Positions 35,087-44,532 of a DNA stretch of 64,000 nucleotides are shown here, in pieces (position 1 is the stretch's first letter; each line of letters starts with the position of its first letter). Position numbers and translations under genes: made by a program. The stretch covers positions 62,001 to 126,000 of the forward strand of contig SMSL01000008.1 of assembly GCA_007859995.1 (NCBI GenBank), written 5' to 3'. The notes under the pieces are model-generated. The model did no database searches. It saw only the letters and a list, made by a program, of their open reading frames with translations, and had not been told where the DNA came from. The stretch is from Candidatus Brocadiaceae bacterium S225 (GTDB taxonomy: Bacteria; Planctomycetota; Brocadiia; Brocadiales; Scalinduaceae).

Positions 35087-36396
35087 AATCCTGTCTCCGT
35101 ATTTTTCTGTTCCAGTTTTTGTATCGCCTCTTTCACGCTTTGGACAAAATCCCAATTAAAAAAATCAATCTCGTCCATGGCTCTAAGATCATCTGAAAAG
35201 AGCAGTACCACACGTTTGCCTTCCGTCCAGTACGAGTTGCCTGACAGTGTTTTTCCGGGGTTTTCCGGTGTAAATTTGTCAATGCACTGGACGACCCCAA
35301 GTTTAGCTAGTCCCTGCACCATCATAATGTCCATAAAGAGGTAATAAGAAGCATTGTCTATATTTGGGTCAATTTTGTTTGCATAGTTCAATGATTTGCT
35401 TTTTCGTTTAGTGCCAATATCGTGGATGATATTACCAATCCATACGCTCTTACCTTTGAAAATCCATGGGGTGAGCCAGAGGTTCAAGTGGTTACGATTA
35501 TTTAAGCTGTCGCGACCTTTTTGCAGGGAAATGTCTTGTTTGCGGCCGAAGAGATACTGCGGTGCGGCTGGAACACTTAGCGGCAAATCCCCCGAAAAGA
35601 AAGCCTCTGCCGTTTTGAGCGCTGTTGAAAACGTGAAAGCTCCGGGTACATCCCAGCCAGCCTTGACGAGTGTGTTATATATCACATCGCGATTACCAAT
35701 CAATACAACATTAAGAGGTAAGTTGTCGTTAATATTACTTTCGTCACGCGTACAGCATTGGAAACCGGAAAGTTTTGTGCGAAATGTTTTCTCTTCTTCA
35801 AACACGATGAATTGATCCTGCTTATATAAATTGTCAAAGTCAATACTCTCATCATCAGCTTTAAAGCCGGCAACAGGGATGTAGAAAACAACTGACCTGA
35901 CCTGCTGCGGCCCGAACAGGACAACAGGAACTACCTTTGTGCCGAGAGCGAACCGCGTAAATACAAAACCGGATCTCGTTTCACCCACCGGAACAGCGAT
36001 TTTGATAGCCAAATTCCTATAGTCGTTTGCCATCTGTTCGTTGACTTCATTATCTGATACCCGATTCATGTATGCCACCTCTGATGCGGAAAAGTATGTT
36101 GGATCGAGTGACCTGGAGATGAGAAAATACGGCAAGTCCTCACCATTTTTAATCTCCAGCCAGACCGGCTGGATTCCCTTATTTGCCAGAGGCCTGCCGA
36201 ATATTTTCTCACTCTCCTCATGTGAAAGTACTGCCGCAGTCACCGTCAACCGGCCTACTGTCTGAGTCTGAGAACGCTCCAGGAAAGATATCTGTTCCAT
36301 TGGTGTTGGATTGTATGTCTTACATGCAGGAAGCCACGTTATCATTAACGTCAGCAGTACAAATACGGCTGGAAACCGAACTGCTTTTGTCATCAT
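35083..36396 (-). CDS. LssY_C-domain lipoprotein (copy 1)
   Basis: 437 residues, closely similar along its length to the downstream gene (for example QTQTVGRLTVTAAVLSHEES against QTKSVGKLTVTASVLSPKES). TWLPACKTYNP is a lipobox near residue 25, and the LssY_C part reads NVVLIGNRDVIYNTLVKAGW, YLFGRKQDISLQKGRDS and WIGNIIHDIG. Both keep the same pattern, so both are likely functional. First of a two-gene operon. The family is often linked with lipid-phosphatase/DedA-type or efflux genes, not seen here. Confidence 0.72.
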   Translation of the reverse strand: MMTKAVRFPAVFVLLTLMITWLPACKTYNPTPMEQISFLERSQTQTVGRLTVTAAVLSHEESEKIFGRPLANKGIQPVWLEIKNGEDLPYFLISRSLDPTYFSASEVAYMNRVSDNEVNEQMANDYRNLAIKIAVPVGETRSGFVFTRFALGTKVVPVVLFGPQQVRSVVFYIPVAGFKADDESIDFDNLYKQDQFIVFEEEKTFRTKLSGFQCCTRDESNINDNLPLNVVLIGNRDVIYNTLVKAGWDVPGAFTFSTALKTAEAFFSGDLPLSVPAAPQYLFGRKQDISLQKGRDSLNNRNHLNLWLTPWIFKGKSVWIGNIIHDIGTKRKSKSLNYANKIDPNIDNASYYLFMDIMMVQGLAKLGVVQCIDKFTPENPGKTLSGNSYWTEGKRVVLLFSDDLRAMDEIDFFNWDFVQSVKEAIQKLEQKNTETGL

Positions 36397-36474
36397 TAAA
36401 ACCTTTCAAAAAATATTTAATTATTGTCTATTTGTTATTCATAATACCAATAACACTTTGTACCCAAACTTATA

Positions 36475-36687
36475 TTATTTTGAAATTGTTATTGGAACTA
36501 CACTTGAAGAGACATCTGTTACCGCTACGAAGAGATCTCTTCCCACGGTTAATGTTGTCAGGTGTAAGGTTATCTTGCGAAACTCTTTGTACTCTTCCAC
36601 ATGTCTGGGTCGGTTCAAAATTAACCGTTGAAATGATCCATCTTTATCCTGCAGCTCAATCCCCCGCCCCATTAGACGCATTGCCAT
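36475..36687 (-). CDS. Small hypothetical protein
   Basis: 70 residues (MAMRLMGRGIELQDKD... TVGRDLFVAVTDVSSSVVPI). A GGGAG lies ten bases before the ATG and the stop of the previous small gene is two bases before it. No family recognised; strand-rich pattern suggests a beta fold. Might be one gene with the upstream frame, split by an indel. Confidence 0.45.
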   Translation of the reverse strand: MAMRLMGRGIELQDKDGSFQRLILNRPRHVEEYKEFRKITLHLTTLTVGRDLFVAVTDVSSSVVPITISK

Positions 36688-36689
36688 AT

Positions 36690-36875
36690 CTATATTTTCT
36701 CCCTGAAAATCAGCAATTCTAACTTCTCTTCTGCCAGAGGAGTAAGTATACGTTCGGTAAATTCACTCCCCTGCATTGAAACAATACCGAGAGTAGGATT
36801 CTCCGACGATTTCATACCAAGATTAACGCATAATATATTTCGTTTATAATTAAGTTTATGTTGCTCTAAAATCAT
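36690..36875 (-). CDS. Small hypothetical protein
   Basis: 61 residues (NILCVNLGMKSSENPTLGIV, then GSEFTERILTPLAEEKLELL). It runs directly into the next small gene in another frame, with two bases between stop and start. No recognised domain. The end carries the downstream gene's ribosome binding site, which suggests real coupling instead of a frameshift. Confidence 0.4.
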   Translation of the reverse strand: MILEQHKLNYKRNILCVNLGMKSSENPTLGIVSMQGSEFTERILTPLAEEKLELLIFREKI

Positions 36876-37014
36876 ACTATGAAAACTGTAAAAATCGTTG
36901 ATTTAGACAGTACTTTACCTCATAATAATATGAAAATCAAAATTTTAATAAAGTTATTTATAGACTGATAAATAAAAATTTTTATTATTTTGGCAACGGA
37001 GAAAGGGTATAAAT

Positions 37015-39513
37015 TTGAAGTATTGCCGGTTGAGTTGTTTCTTTTTTTTACTATTTTATACTGGTGTACTATCGGCACAAACATTAGAACAAGCCAAACC
37101 GCAATCCACTATCGAGAAAGATGTCTCAGAACCAGAGAAACAGGCGCCGGAAGAACCTGTGGTGAAAAAAACGGCCGGGATTCCTGTTATGGAAATTTCC
37201 GACCGGGCAAAGGAGACCCACATAACCCTGAATAAGTTCAAGGCAAACCTTGAGCCTGATACTGATATCCTAACGATAAAAGAGCAGTTGCCTCGATTCC
37301 TCTATACCCTGAGAAAATCTCAGTCCGACTGGTTCTATAAATCACTCAACAGTCTTAACACTCGCAAACTTCAGAATCTTAGACAAGAATGGGATACAAA
37401 TCTTGAAAAGCTTAATGACTGGGAGAAGACGCTTTCAGGTCGTGCCAGGAAGTTAGGGGAAGATAACAGTCGACTGGAAGAGATGTCTGAACTCTGGAAA
37501 ATAACAAGTGAGTCAACCATTGCCGGCGAAGCACCAGAGGTAATTTTGAATCGTGTCAGCTCAACTCTCAATGATATCAATGAGATAAGAACCACGTATT
37601 TAGCAACCATTAAAAAGATATTAACATTTCAGGATCAACTATCCGAACAACAGCTTGAAATTACTAAACTGATCGGTCTGATAAGTGAAGCTGAAACACA
37701 ATCACGAAGACAGCTCTTTGCACATGAAAATCTGCCATTATGGAAAGCCTTTCAGGCAGAAGCGAACATCCCGGAATTTGGTGATCAACTACGCAAGTGC
37801 GCCACAAATGCCCTTCAGATGAATAAGGTTTATTTTCAGGCTAATATAGAACGCCTCTCGCTGCATATAATCATCTTTGTGACATTATTGGGGCTTTTGG
37901 TTTATTTTAATGAGCGTAACAAACGTAATCTGTTATTTGATGAAACAGATGAAACTCTGAAAGAATCCGCATTTTTTCTCTCGTATCCCTTCTCCACAGC
38001 ATTACTGGTTTCCATTTTTTTCAGCATCTGGATATATACTAATTCCCCCTCTTCAGTAAATGAGTTACTTATTCTGTTGGTGGTGATCCCGGTATTGCGG
38101 CTGGTGCGAGGCATCTTCTCATTAGAGCTACGCAAGCTGTTTTACTTTCTGACTGGGCTGTTTGTACTGATCATTCTGGAGGGAATCGTCGGAAATTATA
38201 TCTTATTGCAACGATTGCTGCTATTCCTGGTTACGATCACAGCAATTCCCATGTTTGCATGGTGGCTCAGACCGGGAAGCTCGATTTATCAGATAAAATC
38301 CCGTTTATCATATAAATCAGTGTTAAGCTTCAGCATCTTTATGATGATCCTTTTGATATTTTCTCTGGCGACCAACTTAATTGGTATCTTTCCCATAGGG
38401 CATGTAGTGATATCAGGTATGATGACAATCATTTATCTTTCATTTGCCATTTACGTAATAGCAAAGGCGCTTGACGTATTAGTAGCGCTGCTTATCAGAA
38501 GGCACAGTATACAGGCTTTCCCTATCGTACAGACCTATGCCAGGCAGATAGAACGCATAACCATTTTTTTCATCCATCTTGTTATTTGTTTTGTCTGGAT
38601 ACGTATGGTGCTCAGGACCTTTGGGATATACAAGGATGTCTGGGATTGGTTTTCAAAAATTGTAGATAATAAATTGGCACTTGGTACAATAGAAATTTCT
38701 CTCGGTGCGGTCTTCGGCTTTATCATCATACTGTTTATATCGGTTATCCTGTCACGTGTAATACGGGTTATCCTGGAGGCAGAAATATTTTCTCGTTTAA
38801 AACTCCCCAGAGGTGTACCTGGTGCAATATCAACGCTAACACGTTATACCATCATCGGATTTGGCTTCTTCCTGGCTATCTCTGCACTCGGCGTTAACCT
38901 GGGAAAGTTTGGACTCCTGGCAGGTGCGATGGGTGTCGGGCTTGGTTTCGGCCTGCGGAATATTATCGAGAACTTTGTTTCCGGGTTAATAATTATTTTT
39001 GAACGGCCTATTGAGATCGGTGATACGATAATGGTCGGTGACGTATTCGGTAATGTCGAAAAAATTGGCATACGCTCCAGCACGGTACATACATTCGACG
39101 GATCTGAAGTAATCGTTCCTAATGCGAATTTAGTCACCAATCAAGTCACCAACTGGACAATGTCTGACCGTCAACGAAGATTGCAACTGCCTGTGAAAGT
39201 AGCGTTTGGAAACGACCCGCACAAAGTACTGGAATTATTACTTAAAGTTGCCCGGGAACATTCAGGCGTACTGGATCTTCCGGAACCACAGGCTTTCTTT
39301 AACGGGTTTGGTGACAACTTTCTCGACTTTACGGTTTATTATTGGGTATCAGACAATATACTCCAAACCAAGAGTGAAGTGGCATTAGGCGTTCATGATA
39401 CCATAAAGAATGCCGGCATTGACACACCGAGGCCACAGGGTGATTTCAATCTAAGAATCATCGATTCACTTGAAAAACTGCAAAAAAAGGATAAGGATAA
39501 AATAATTCCATAG
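37015..39513 (+). CDS. MscK/MscS-type mechanosensitive channel
   Basis: 832 residues. TTG start behind GGAGAAAGGG, then a signal peptide (FFFLLFYTGVLSAQ). Residues 30-275 are a periplasmic coiled-coil-rich domain, followed by about ten membrane helices. Near residue 620-680 comes the MscS core: GKFGLLAGAMGVGLGFGLRN, ENFVSGLIIIFERPIEIGD and the beta domain VEKIGIRSSTVHTFDGSEVI, then PNANLVTNQVTNW. Large members resemble MscK/MscM (YjeP). It releases solutes during osmotic down-shock. On its own transcript, divergent from the small-gene pair. Confidence 0.93.
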   Translation: MKYCRLSCFFFLLFYTGVLSAQTLEQAKPQSTIEKDVSEPEKQAPEEPVVKKTAGIPVMEISDRAKETHITLNKFKANLEPDTDILTIKEQLPRFLYTLRKSQSDWFYKSLNSLNTRKLQNLRQEWDTNLEKLNDWEKTLSGRARKLGEDNSRLEEMSELWKITSESTIAGEAPEVILNRVSSTLNDINEIRTTYLATIKKILTFQDQLSEQQLEITKLIGLISEAETQSRRQLFAHENLPLWKAFQAEANIPEFGDQLRKCATNALQMNKVYFQANIERLSLHIIIFVTLLGLLVYFNERNKRNLLFDETDETLKESAFFLSYPFSTALLVSIFFSIWIYTNSPSSVNELLILLVVIPVLRLVRGIFSLELRKLFYFLTGLFVLIILEGIVGNYILLQRLLLFLVTITAIPMFAWWLRPGSSIYQIKSRLSYKSVLSFSIFMMILLIFSLATNLIGIFPIGHVVISGMMTIIYLSFAIYVIAKALDVLVALLIRRHSIQAFPIVQTYARQIERITIFFIHLVICFVWIRMVLRTFGIYKDVWDWFSKIVDNKLALGTIEISLGAVFGFIIILFISVILSRVIRVILEAEIFSRLKLPRGVPGAISTLTRYTIIGFGFFLAISALGVNLGKFGLLAGAMGVGLGFGLRNIIENFVSGLIIIFERPIEIGDTIMVGDVFGNVEKIGIRSSTVHTFDGSEVIVPNANLVTNQVTNWTMSDRQRRLQLPVKVAFGNDPHKVLELLLKVAREHSGVLDLPEPQAFFNGFGDNFLDFTVYYWVSDNILQTKSEVALGVHDTIKNAGIDTPRPQGDFNLRIIDSLEKLQKKDKDKIIP

Positions 39514-39601
39514 TGCAGCAAATACCATTTCCTCCCCAAATGTCCCCTTGTCATATTTTTCTATCGGTCATTTTGAAAATTATCTCTTGTCTCCTTTTGA
39601 T

Positions 39602-42600
39602 TCATTTAACTGAGTTACTATCATTTTCCCCATTGCCTGGTATTAGCGGTCTTATAATATTCACCGGTATCTTCAGAGCTCTCTTTGTCATATTCAACAA
39701 TTTTTTGCTAACAACTGAAGGGGAAAAATATGAAATCTTCGAGTTTTCAATATCGCCTTTTACTTTAACAGGAATTGAAATAAGGGTGCCGCCTAAAATG
39801 CCTCTTATTATTGGTATTTTTCTTATGATAAAATCTACGGTTTTAAAAGGAGACACAAGTACCTCAAGATCTAATTCCTTTGCAAAAATATCGACAGTAC
39901 CATGACTGGTTACCCCCATTGAAGGAGCGTCTAAGACGTATTCATTTATCACAAAAAGACCATTCTGTATTTCTCCGTTTAGAGTCATGGATTTATACGG
40001 AAACCCTTCCTTTGTAATGCCCGGCAACTTACCCCTGAAAGTCTCAGTAAGATTCAGGAAGGCAAAAATCTTTGCTAACAATCCAAAGCGGCTTATCTTT
40101 CCATTCTTTGCGGTACCTTCAAAATTTCCATTAAGCGACTTAACTAATTCTTTACTTGCTCCTCGTGCCATTACCTGAGCCTCAAGGCCAAGCTCACCCG
40201 TTATAAAATCCTTTTTATCACCAAAACATTGTATCATTGTACCTAATTCTTGATTACGGCTCTGTAATTGAAAATCTAATGATATATCCTGAGGGGTTAT
40301 TTCCAATACTCCAGGGCAGGAAATTCCGCATACATTGGCATCAATAACATCTATGCTTATGCAATCAGGATCGAAGGAGATTTTGGCCTGTACCGGCTCC
40401 CAGGTGTATTGGTCAAACGTGAAGGATTCCGCATCTAATCTGAGACTACCCTTTACGGGAAGTTCCCAAAAATGGCTCTCTTCACTCTCATCACCATCCT
40501 CCTCCTCCTCTTTTTTTTTATTCTCCTCATTCTTATCTTGTTTTTTATCCCCAATATCCAGGGTTTCTCTGATTGTATCCCAGTCCAGTCTATCGGCAGA
40601 CATTGTTAAATCAAAGAGAAAACCATTTTCAGAAATATTAACATCTCCATCTACTGAAAGGTGATTGTCCTCCCAGGTGAGTCTGAGGGAATCTACCATG
40701 ACACTCTTGTTATCTGCATGCAATGAAATATAGTTTATGCTCAAGGGTACCTTTTGTATCCAGGGGAATGAGAAATTCCCCCCTTCAAGTATACCTTGAA
40801 ATATAGAATGTTTCGGTTGATCTAACAGGATATGTGCCTGGAAATCACCCTTTATCCATTCCTTAGAAAATGGGGTATTGTGGAAAATTTTATCCGTAGT
40901 CGTATGTGACAAATTACCGGTAAAACGAAAGTCAATCACCTCTTCTTTAAGGTCGCATGCAAAAGAAGCGGTGGTTTCTGCGTCCTGGATAAGAATGTTA
41001 TTAATCTTCAAACTCTCAGTATTCAGAAACATATCTAAAGAAATTCCGGGGCCATCTTGAAACACAAGAGTACTGATAAATGATATGCCTGAATCCTTTT
41101 TCCAGGTTAGATTGGCCTTTGGTATGGAGAGTGGCGGCCTGACACTTAATTCTGCTGGTAGCTTAAAACTGTTTTCTATCCAATTCATTGATTCCTTTCC
41201 CATTTCCCCATCGAATCCAATATCAGCCTTAACAAGCTCTGCCATATTATGATTAACTGTTGCGGATATTCTTAATGAACTGTCTCCTGCATTTAACTTT
41301 GCGTCTGTCAAAAAGATCTTATTCTCCACTGCTTTGAGATTTCCTTTTTCCATTTTAATTGGCTCCGGGAACAGGGTTGTATACACGATAAGATCTTCAA
41401 CCTCACCCGTTGCCTCTATGCTCCAGCTTTCCGGCATGGCAAGCGGACCATGCAGCTTCAATGACGAAAACCGAAGGATACCACTTACTGCTTTTACATC
41501 TTTAAGACCTTTTTCCACCTTCTCAAATAAGGATACCCATGGGTATAACTCTTTAAGTAAAGCCAGGATCCTCCCTGATTGAATTTCTATACTGGCATCT
41601 TCTCCGAGACTTATCCCGGCCGTAAGCTCTGAAAAAGAAGAACTGCCAAATGTACCTCCCAGGTTTGTCATACTTATGTTCTCCCTATCGTAATGAAAGC
41701 TTCCATCATTGATCTGCAAAGGAAAGGGAACCCCGTCGTAATCAGCAGAGACATTGATTTTATCAATATCCACTTTCGCTGTAATTGCGTCAAGACGTCC
41801 GCCGATGACAAGTTTACCCGCAACCGTTCCTTTTACGTTCATTAGTCGTGCGATCGCACTTAAAAAGATTTTATTTTTTATTAATCTATTGAGAAGTGGC
41901 GGAATTTGTTCGGCAACTGTCGTTATCTTTGTTTCAACATGAAGAGGTGCATCCTTTCTTTTCAGGCCGATGCTGATTCTTCCTTCCTTGCCGTAAGCAT
42001 CTTCGAGTTTAGCATCAATTTTAGTGCCTTCCAGGATGCCATGTTCAACGACGAGATCCCCCGTGACATTTTCCAAGATAAAATCAGGACCGGGAATTAA
42101 GATGTTACCTTCACGAATATTACCCTTTATGACAAGGTTTTCCATGTTACCAAGATCACCCAATGATCTTCCCTGACTCGTGATTACTATATCAGGCAAT
42201 CTGCCACCTTTCAAAATTTGAAAAAGTGTTTTTACTACCTCATTATCTCCTGCAAGAGTCAGAGCTTCTTCCCGTACCGTATGAATGTCAATATCACGAC
42301 CCGTAAGCTCCATGTTGATTTGCTGCGTTTCATGATCGACAACAAAGTCTCCAATCATATTGAGTTGGGGTTGATCAAGGTCCAGATCTATAATAGATAT
42401 TATCGTTTTGTCTTCCTCAAAATGAAGAGAGCCCTCCATATTTTTACATTTTATGACTGATTGAATGTCACCCTTACGCAATGTCAGATAGGGCAGGGAG
42501 CCTTTTAATCCCACCTGTAAATCATTGGGTCCATCTGTTTTAAGGTTCACAATCACCTTATCTATCGGTTCTGATATTCTAGAAGTGACATCCGGTAAAA

Positions 42601-43297
42601 AACAGTCAATAAGAGTCTGCGGCTGAAAGTGTCTTAGTTCAATTTCTCCCTTGCCTTTCAAATCTTTCCGGTCAAAATTCGCAATCACTGAAATATCTTC
42701 ACAGATATCAGATGTACCGTTAATTTTGATATCTATCTCTTTCGAATAACAACCAATTTCCAACTGCGTATCACTCAAGGTAAAAATCGTTACATCCTCT
42801 TCAATAAGATTGAATCCTCCATCTTTCATGGTAATTTGAAATTCCTGTATTTCTGTAGCCAAAGGAGATAACATACCGATTACCGTGTCTTTGAATGTAT
42901 CAAGATTGAAAGGTTCCTTTGCTTCATTGCTTTGCTCAAAGCTCCGGGGCATTACCATCTTGATATCGGGATATTCTATATGGATTTCGTCAATGAGAAA
43001 TTTACCGATGAAAAGGGGTAATATCTTCGGAATGATGCTCAACGTCTTTATCGTTCCCTCACCCTTTCCCGGTATGGAAATACTTGCCTGATTAATCACA
43101 GCATGAATGGTTGGAAATATTGAGAGATCAACGGTCTTATATTCCACTTTTCCACCTGTTTTTTGTGAGATAATGGTCTGGACCTTTTTCCTCATCCCTT
43201 CTGAGTTAACGAACGTAGGTCCCAGATAATGAAAGACCAGAAGCACAATTAATAAAAAACCTGATAATCCTATATATATATTTTTTTGCCGGATCAT
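39602..43297 (-). CDS. Giant AsmA-like protein with DUF3971-type repeats
   Basis: 1231 residues: N-terminal signal anchor (IYIGLSGFLLIVLLVFHYLG), then long beta-rich sequence with the pattern of AsmA-like/TamB-like bridge proteins (IHAVINQASISIPGKGEGTI, and repeated blocks such as SLRLDAESFTFDQY). An acidic-basic linker (about 910-930, NEENKKKEEEEDGDESEES) splits two halves. The C-terminus (GITKEGFPYKSMTLNGEI...LDAPSMGVTSHGTVDIFAKE) is the AsmA C-terminal domain. Such proteins transport phospholipids to the outer membrane. The family assignment is good; the exact subtype less so. Confidence 0.8.
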   Translation of the reverse strand: MIRQKNIYIGLSGFLLIVLLVFHYLGPTFVNSEGMRKKVQTIISQKTGGKVEYKTVDLSIFPTIHAVINQASISIPGKGEGTIKTLSIIPKILPLFIGKFLIDEIHIEYPDIKMVMPRSFEQSNEAKEPFNLDTFKDTVIGMLSPLATEIQEFQITMKDGGFNLIEEDVTIFTLSDTQLEIGCYSKEIDIKINGTSDICEDISVIANFDRKDLKGKGEIELRHFQPQTLIDCFLPDVTSRISEPIDKVIVNLKTDGPNDLQVGLKGSLPYLTLRKGDIQSVIKCKNMEGSLHFEEDKTIISIIDLDLDQPQLNMIGDFVVDHETQQINMELTGRDIDIHTVREEALTLAGDNEVVKTLFQILKGGRLPDIVITSQGRSLGDLGNMENLVIKGNIREGNILIPGPDFILENVTGDLVVEHGILEGTKIDAKLEDAYGKEGRISIGLKRKDAPLHVETKITTVAEQIPPLLNRLIKNKIFLSAIARLMNVKGTVAGKLVIGGRLDAITAKVDIDKINVSADYDGVPFPLQINDGSFHYDRENISMTNLGGTFGSSSFSELTAGISLGEDASIEIQSGRILALLKELYPWVSLFEKVEKGLKDVKAVSGILRFSSLKLHGPLAMPESWSIEATGEVEDLIVYTTLFPEPIKMEKGNLKAVENKIFLTDAKLNAGDSSLRISATVNHNMAELVKADIGFDGEMGKESMNWIENSFKLPAELSVRPPLSIPKANLTWKKDSGISFISTLVFQDGPGISLDMFLNTESLKINNILIQDAETTASFACDLKEEVIDFRFTGNLSHTTTDKIFHNTPFSKEWIKGDFQAHILLDQPKHSIFQGILEGGNFSFPWIQKVPLSINYISLHADNKSVMVDSLRLTWEDNHLSVDGDVNISENGFLFDLTMSADRLDWDTIRETLDIGDKKQDKNEENKKKEEEEDGDESEESHFWELPVKGSLRLDAESFTFDQYTWEPVQAKISFDPDCISIDVIDANVCGISCPGVLEITPQDISLDFQLQSRNQELGTMIQCFGDKKDFITGELGLEAQVMARGASKELVKSLNGNFEGTAKNGKISRFGLLAKIFAFLNLTETFRGKLPGITKEGFPYKSMTLNGEIQNGLFVINEYVLDAPSMGVTSHGTVDIFAKELDLEVLVSPFKTVDFIIRKIPIIRGILGGTLISIPVKVKGDIENSKISYFSPSVVSKKLLNMTKRALKIPVNIIRPLIPGNGENDSNSVK

Positions 43298-43600
43298 ATT
43301 ATTGTCAGTCTTGCCTTAATGTTATACCATGAAAACACATAATCGCGCTTGATACTCGATTATTGATTGTACCAACCGGTACTCAATAAAAGATAGATTA
43401 ATAAATCACGATTTAGTTTATCTCAATCACATCTATGTATTTTGTTATAGCGTATTATTTCTTGCTTTATATAATACCATTTATATAATACCATGATTGC
43501 TAACGGTGGCTAAGGGCGAGTTAGTTGATTAGTTAAAACCTAATCGTTGCTTATCTGATTTATAATTTATTTATCTGTATTTTAAATGAGGAGAATGTGT

Positions 43601-44281
43601 ATGAAGCTAAATATTATAAAAGTGTACTTTGCTTTAATAATTTCCATGATTGCCTTGTTCGTGGGATGTGCTCAAACTGTTCATAATCGCAAAGCAGCAG
43701 AACATTCTGGATTTCTTGGAGATTATTCTATGCTTCAAGAGGGTGAAAAAGGAGAGGCCCAACTCGTATATATAAATTCTGATGTCGATTTTGCGGCATA
43801 TGACAAGGTTATTCTTGATCCCGTCATAGTCATGTGCAGTAAGGATTCTAAAAGTCCACGAGAAGAACTCTATAATCTTGCTAGCCATCTGCATTACAAG
43901 GTCGTTGCTAAGCTCAAAGAAGATTTCGAGATCGTTCAAACACCTGGTTCTGGAGTAATGCGCATTAGTGTGGCACTCACCGAGGCGAAGAAATCTAAAG
44001 TTGGGCTGAATGTTATTACTACCATAGTGCCTCAGGCCCGCCTTATGTCTGGCCTCAAGAAATTAGCCACAGGTACCAATTCTTTTGTGGGTGAGGCCAG
44101 CGTTGAGGTTAATATCACAGATTCCAATACAGGTGAAAGGCTTGCAGCTGGAATTGACCGTCGGGCAGGTGGAAAAACCATCAAAGGATCTACGAATGCC
44201 TGGGATGATGTGGAACAGGCTTTTCAGTACTGGGCTGACAAACTGAGCCAGAGGCTTCGAGACATGAGGGAATGGAAATAA
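43601..44281 (+). CDS. DUF3313-type lipoprotein
   Basis: About 226 residues. Lipobox LFVGCAQ; then HSGFLGDYSMLQEGEKGEAQ, VYINSDVDFAAYDKVILDPV and a conserved DUF3313-like core. Start at 43601 with GAGGAG seven bases upstream; the frame is open five codons more. An outer-membrane-directed lipoprotein of unknown function. Confidence 0.7.
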   Translation: MKLNIIKVYFALIISMIALFVGCAQTVHNRKAAEHSGFLGDYSMLQEGEKGEAQLVYINSDVDFAAYDKVILDPVIVMCSKDSKSPREELYNLASHLHYKVVAKLKEDFEIVQTPGSGVMRISVALTEAKKSKVGLNVITTIVPQARLMSGLKKLATGTNSFVGEASVEVNITDSNTGERLAAGIDRRAGGKTIKGSTNAWDDVEQAFQYWADKLSQRLRDMREWK

Positions 44282-44532
44282 TACCAAGAAGTGACTCGCG
44301 TCGCAGTGGAAGCCAGAAGGACATCTCAGCTGGCTCCCACTGGCAATTAGGGTCATACCAATTCTCGGACAGTCTACAACAGGATGAATTTGCGACTTCG
44401 TATAATTATTTTTTTAAATGTTATAATTCTCTGCATTCCCTGTTTTCTTCTTTCATCACTTTTGATCTCCTTTATGGTGAACAATTACTCATTGGCAGGT
44501 AAGCAGCTGATCTAATGATTAAGAACCGGGCA
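44282..44532. other. Intergenic region between convergent lipoprotein genes
   Basis: An imperfect hairpin (cagtggaagccag ... ctggctcccactg, about 44303-44344) lies just past the DUF3313 stop and could be a terminator, though no T-run follows. Nothing else seen. Confidence 0.35.

Noticed and set aside
43298-43585. AT-rich gap between the AsmA-like gene and the DUF3313 lipoprotein
   Set aside because: Searched for small genes or hairpins. The tandem tttatataatacca unit is a simple short repeat, and nothing else stood out.
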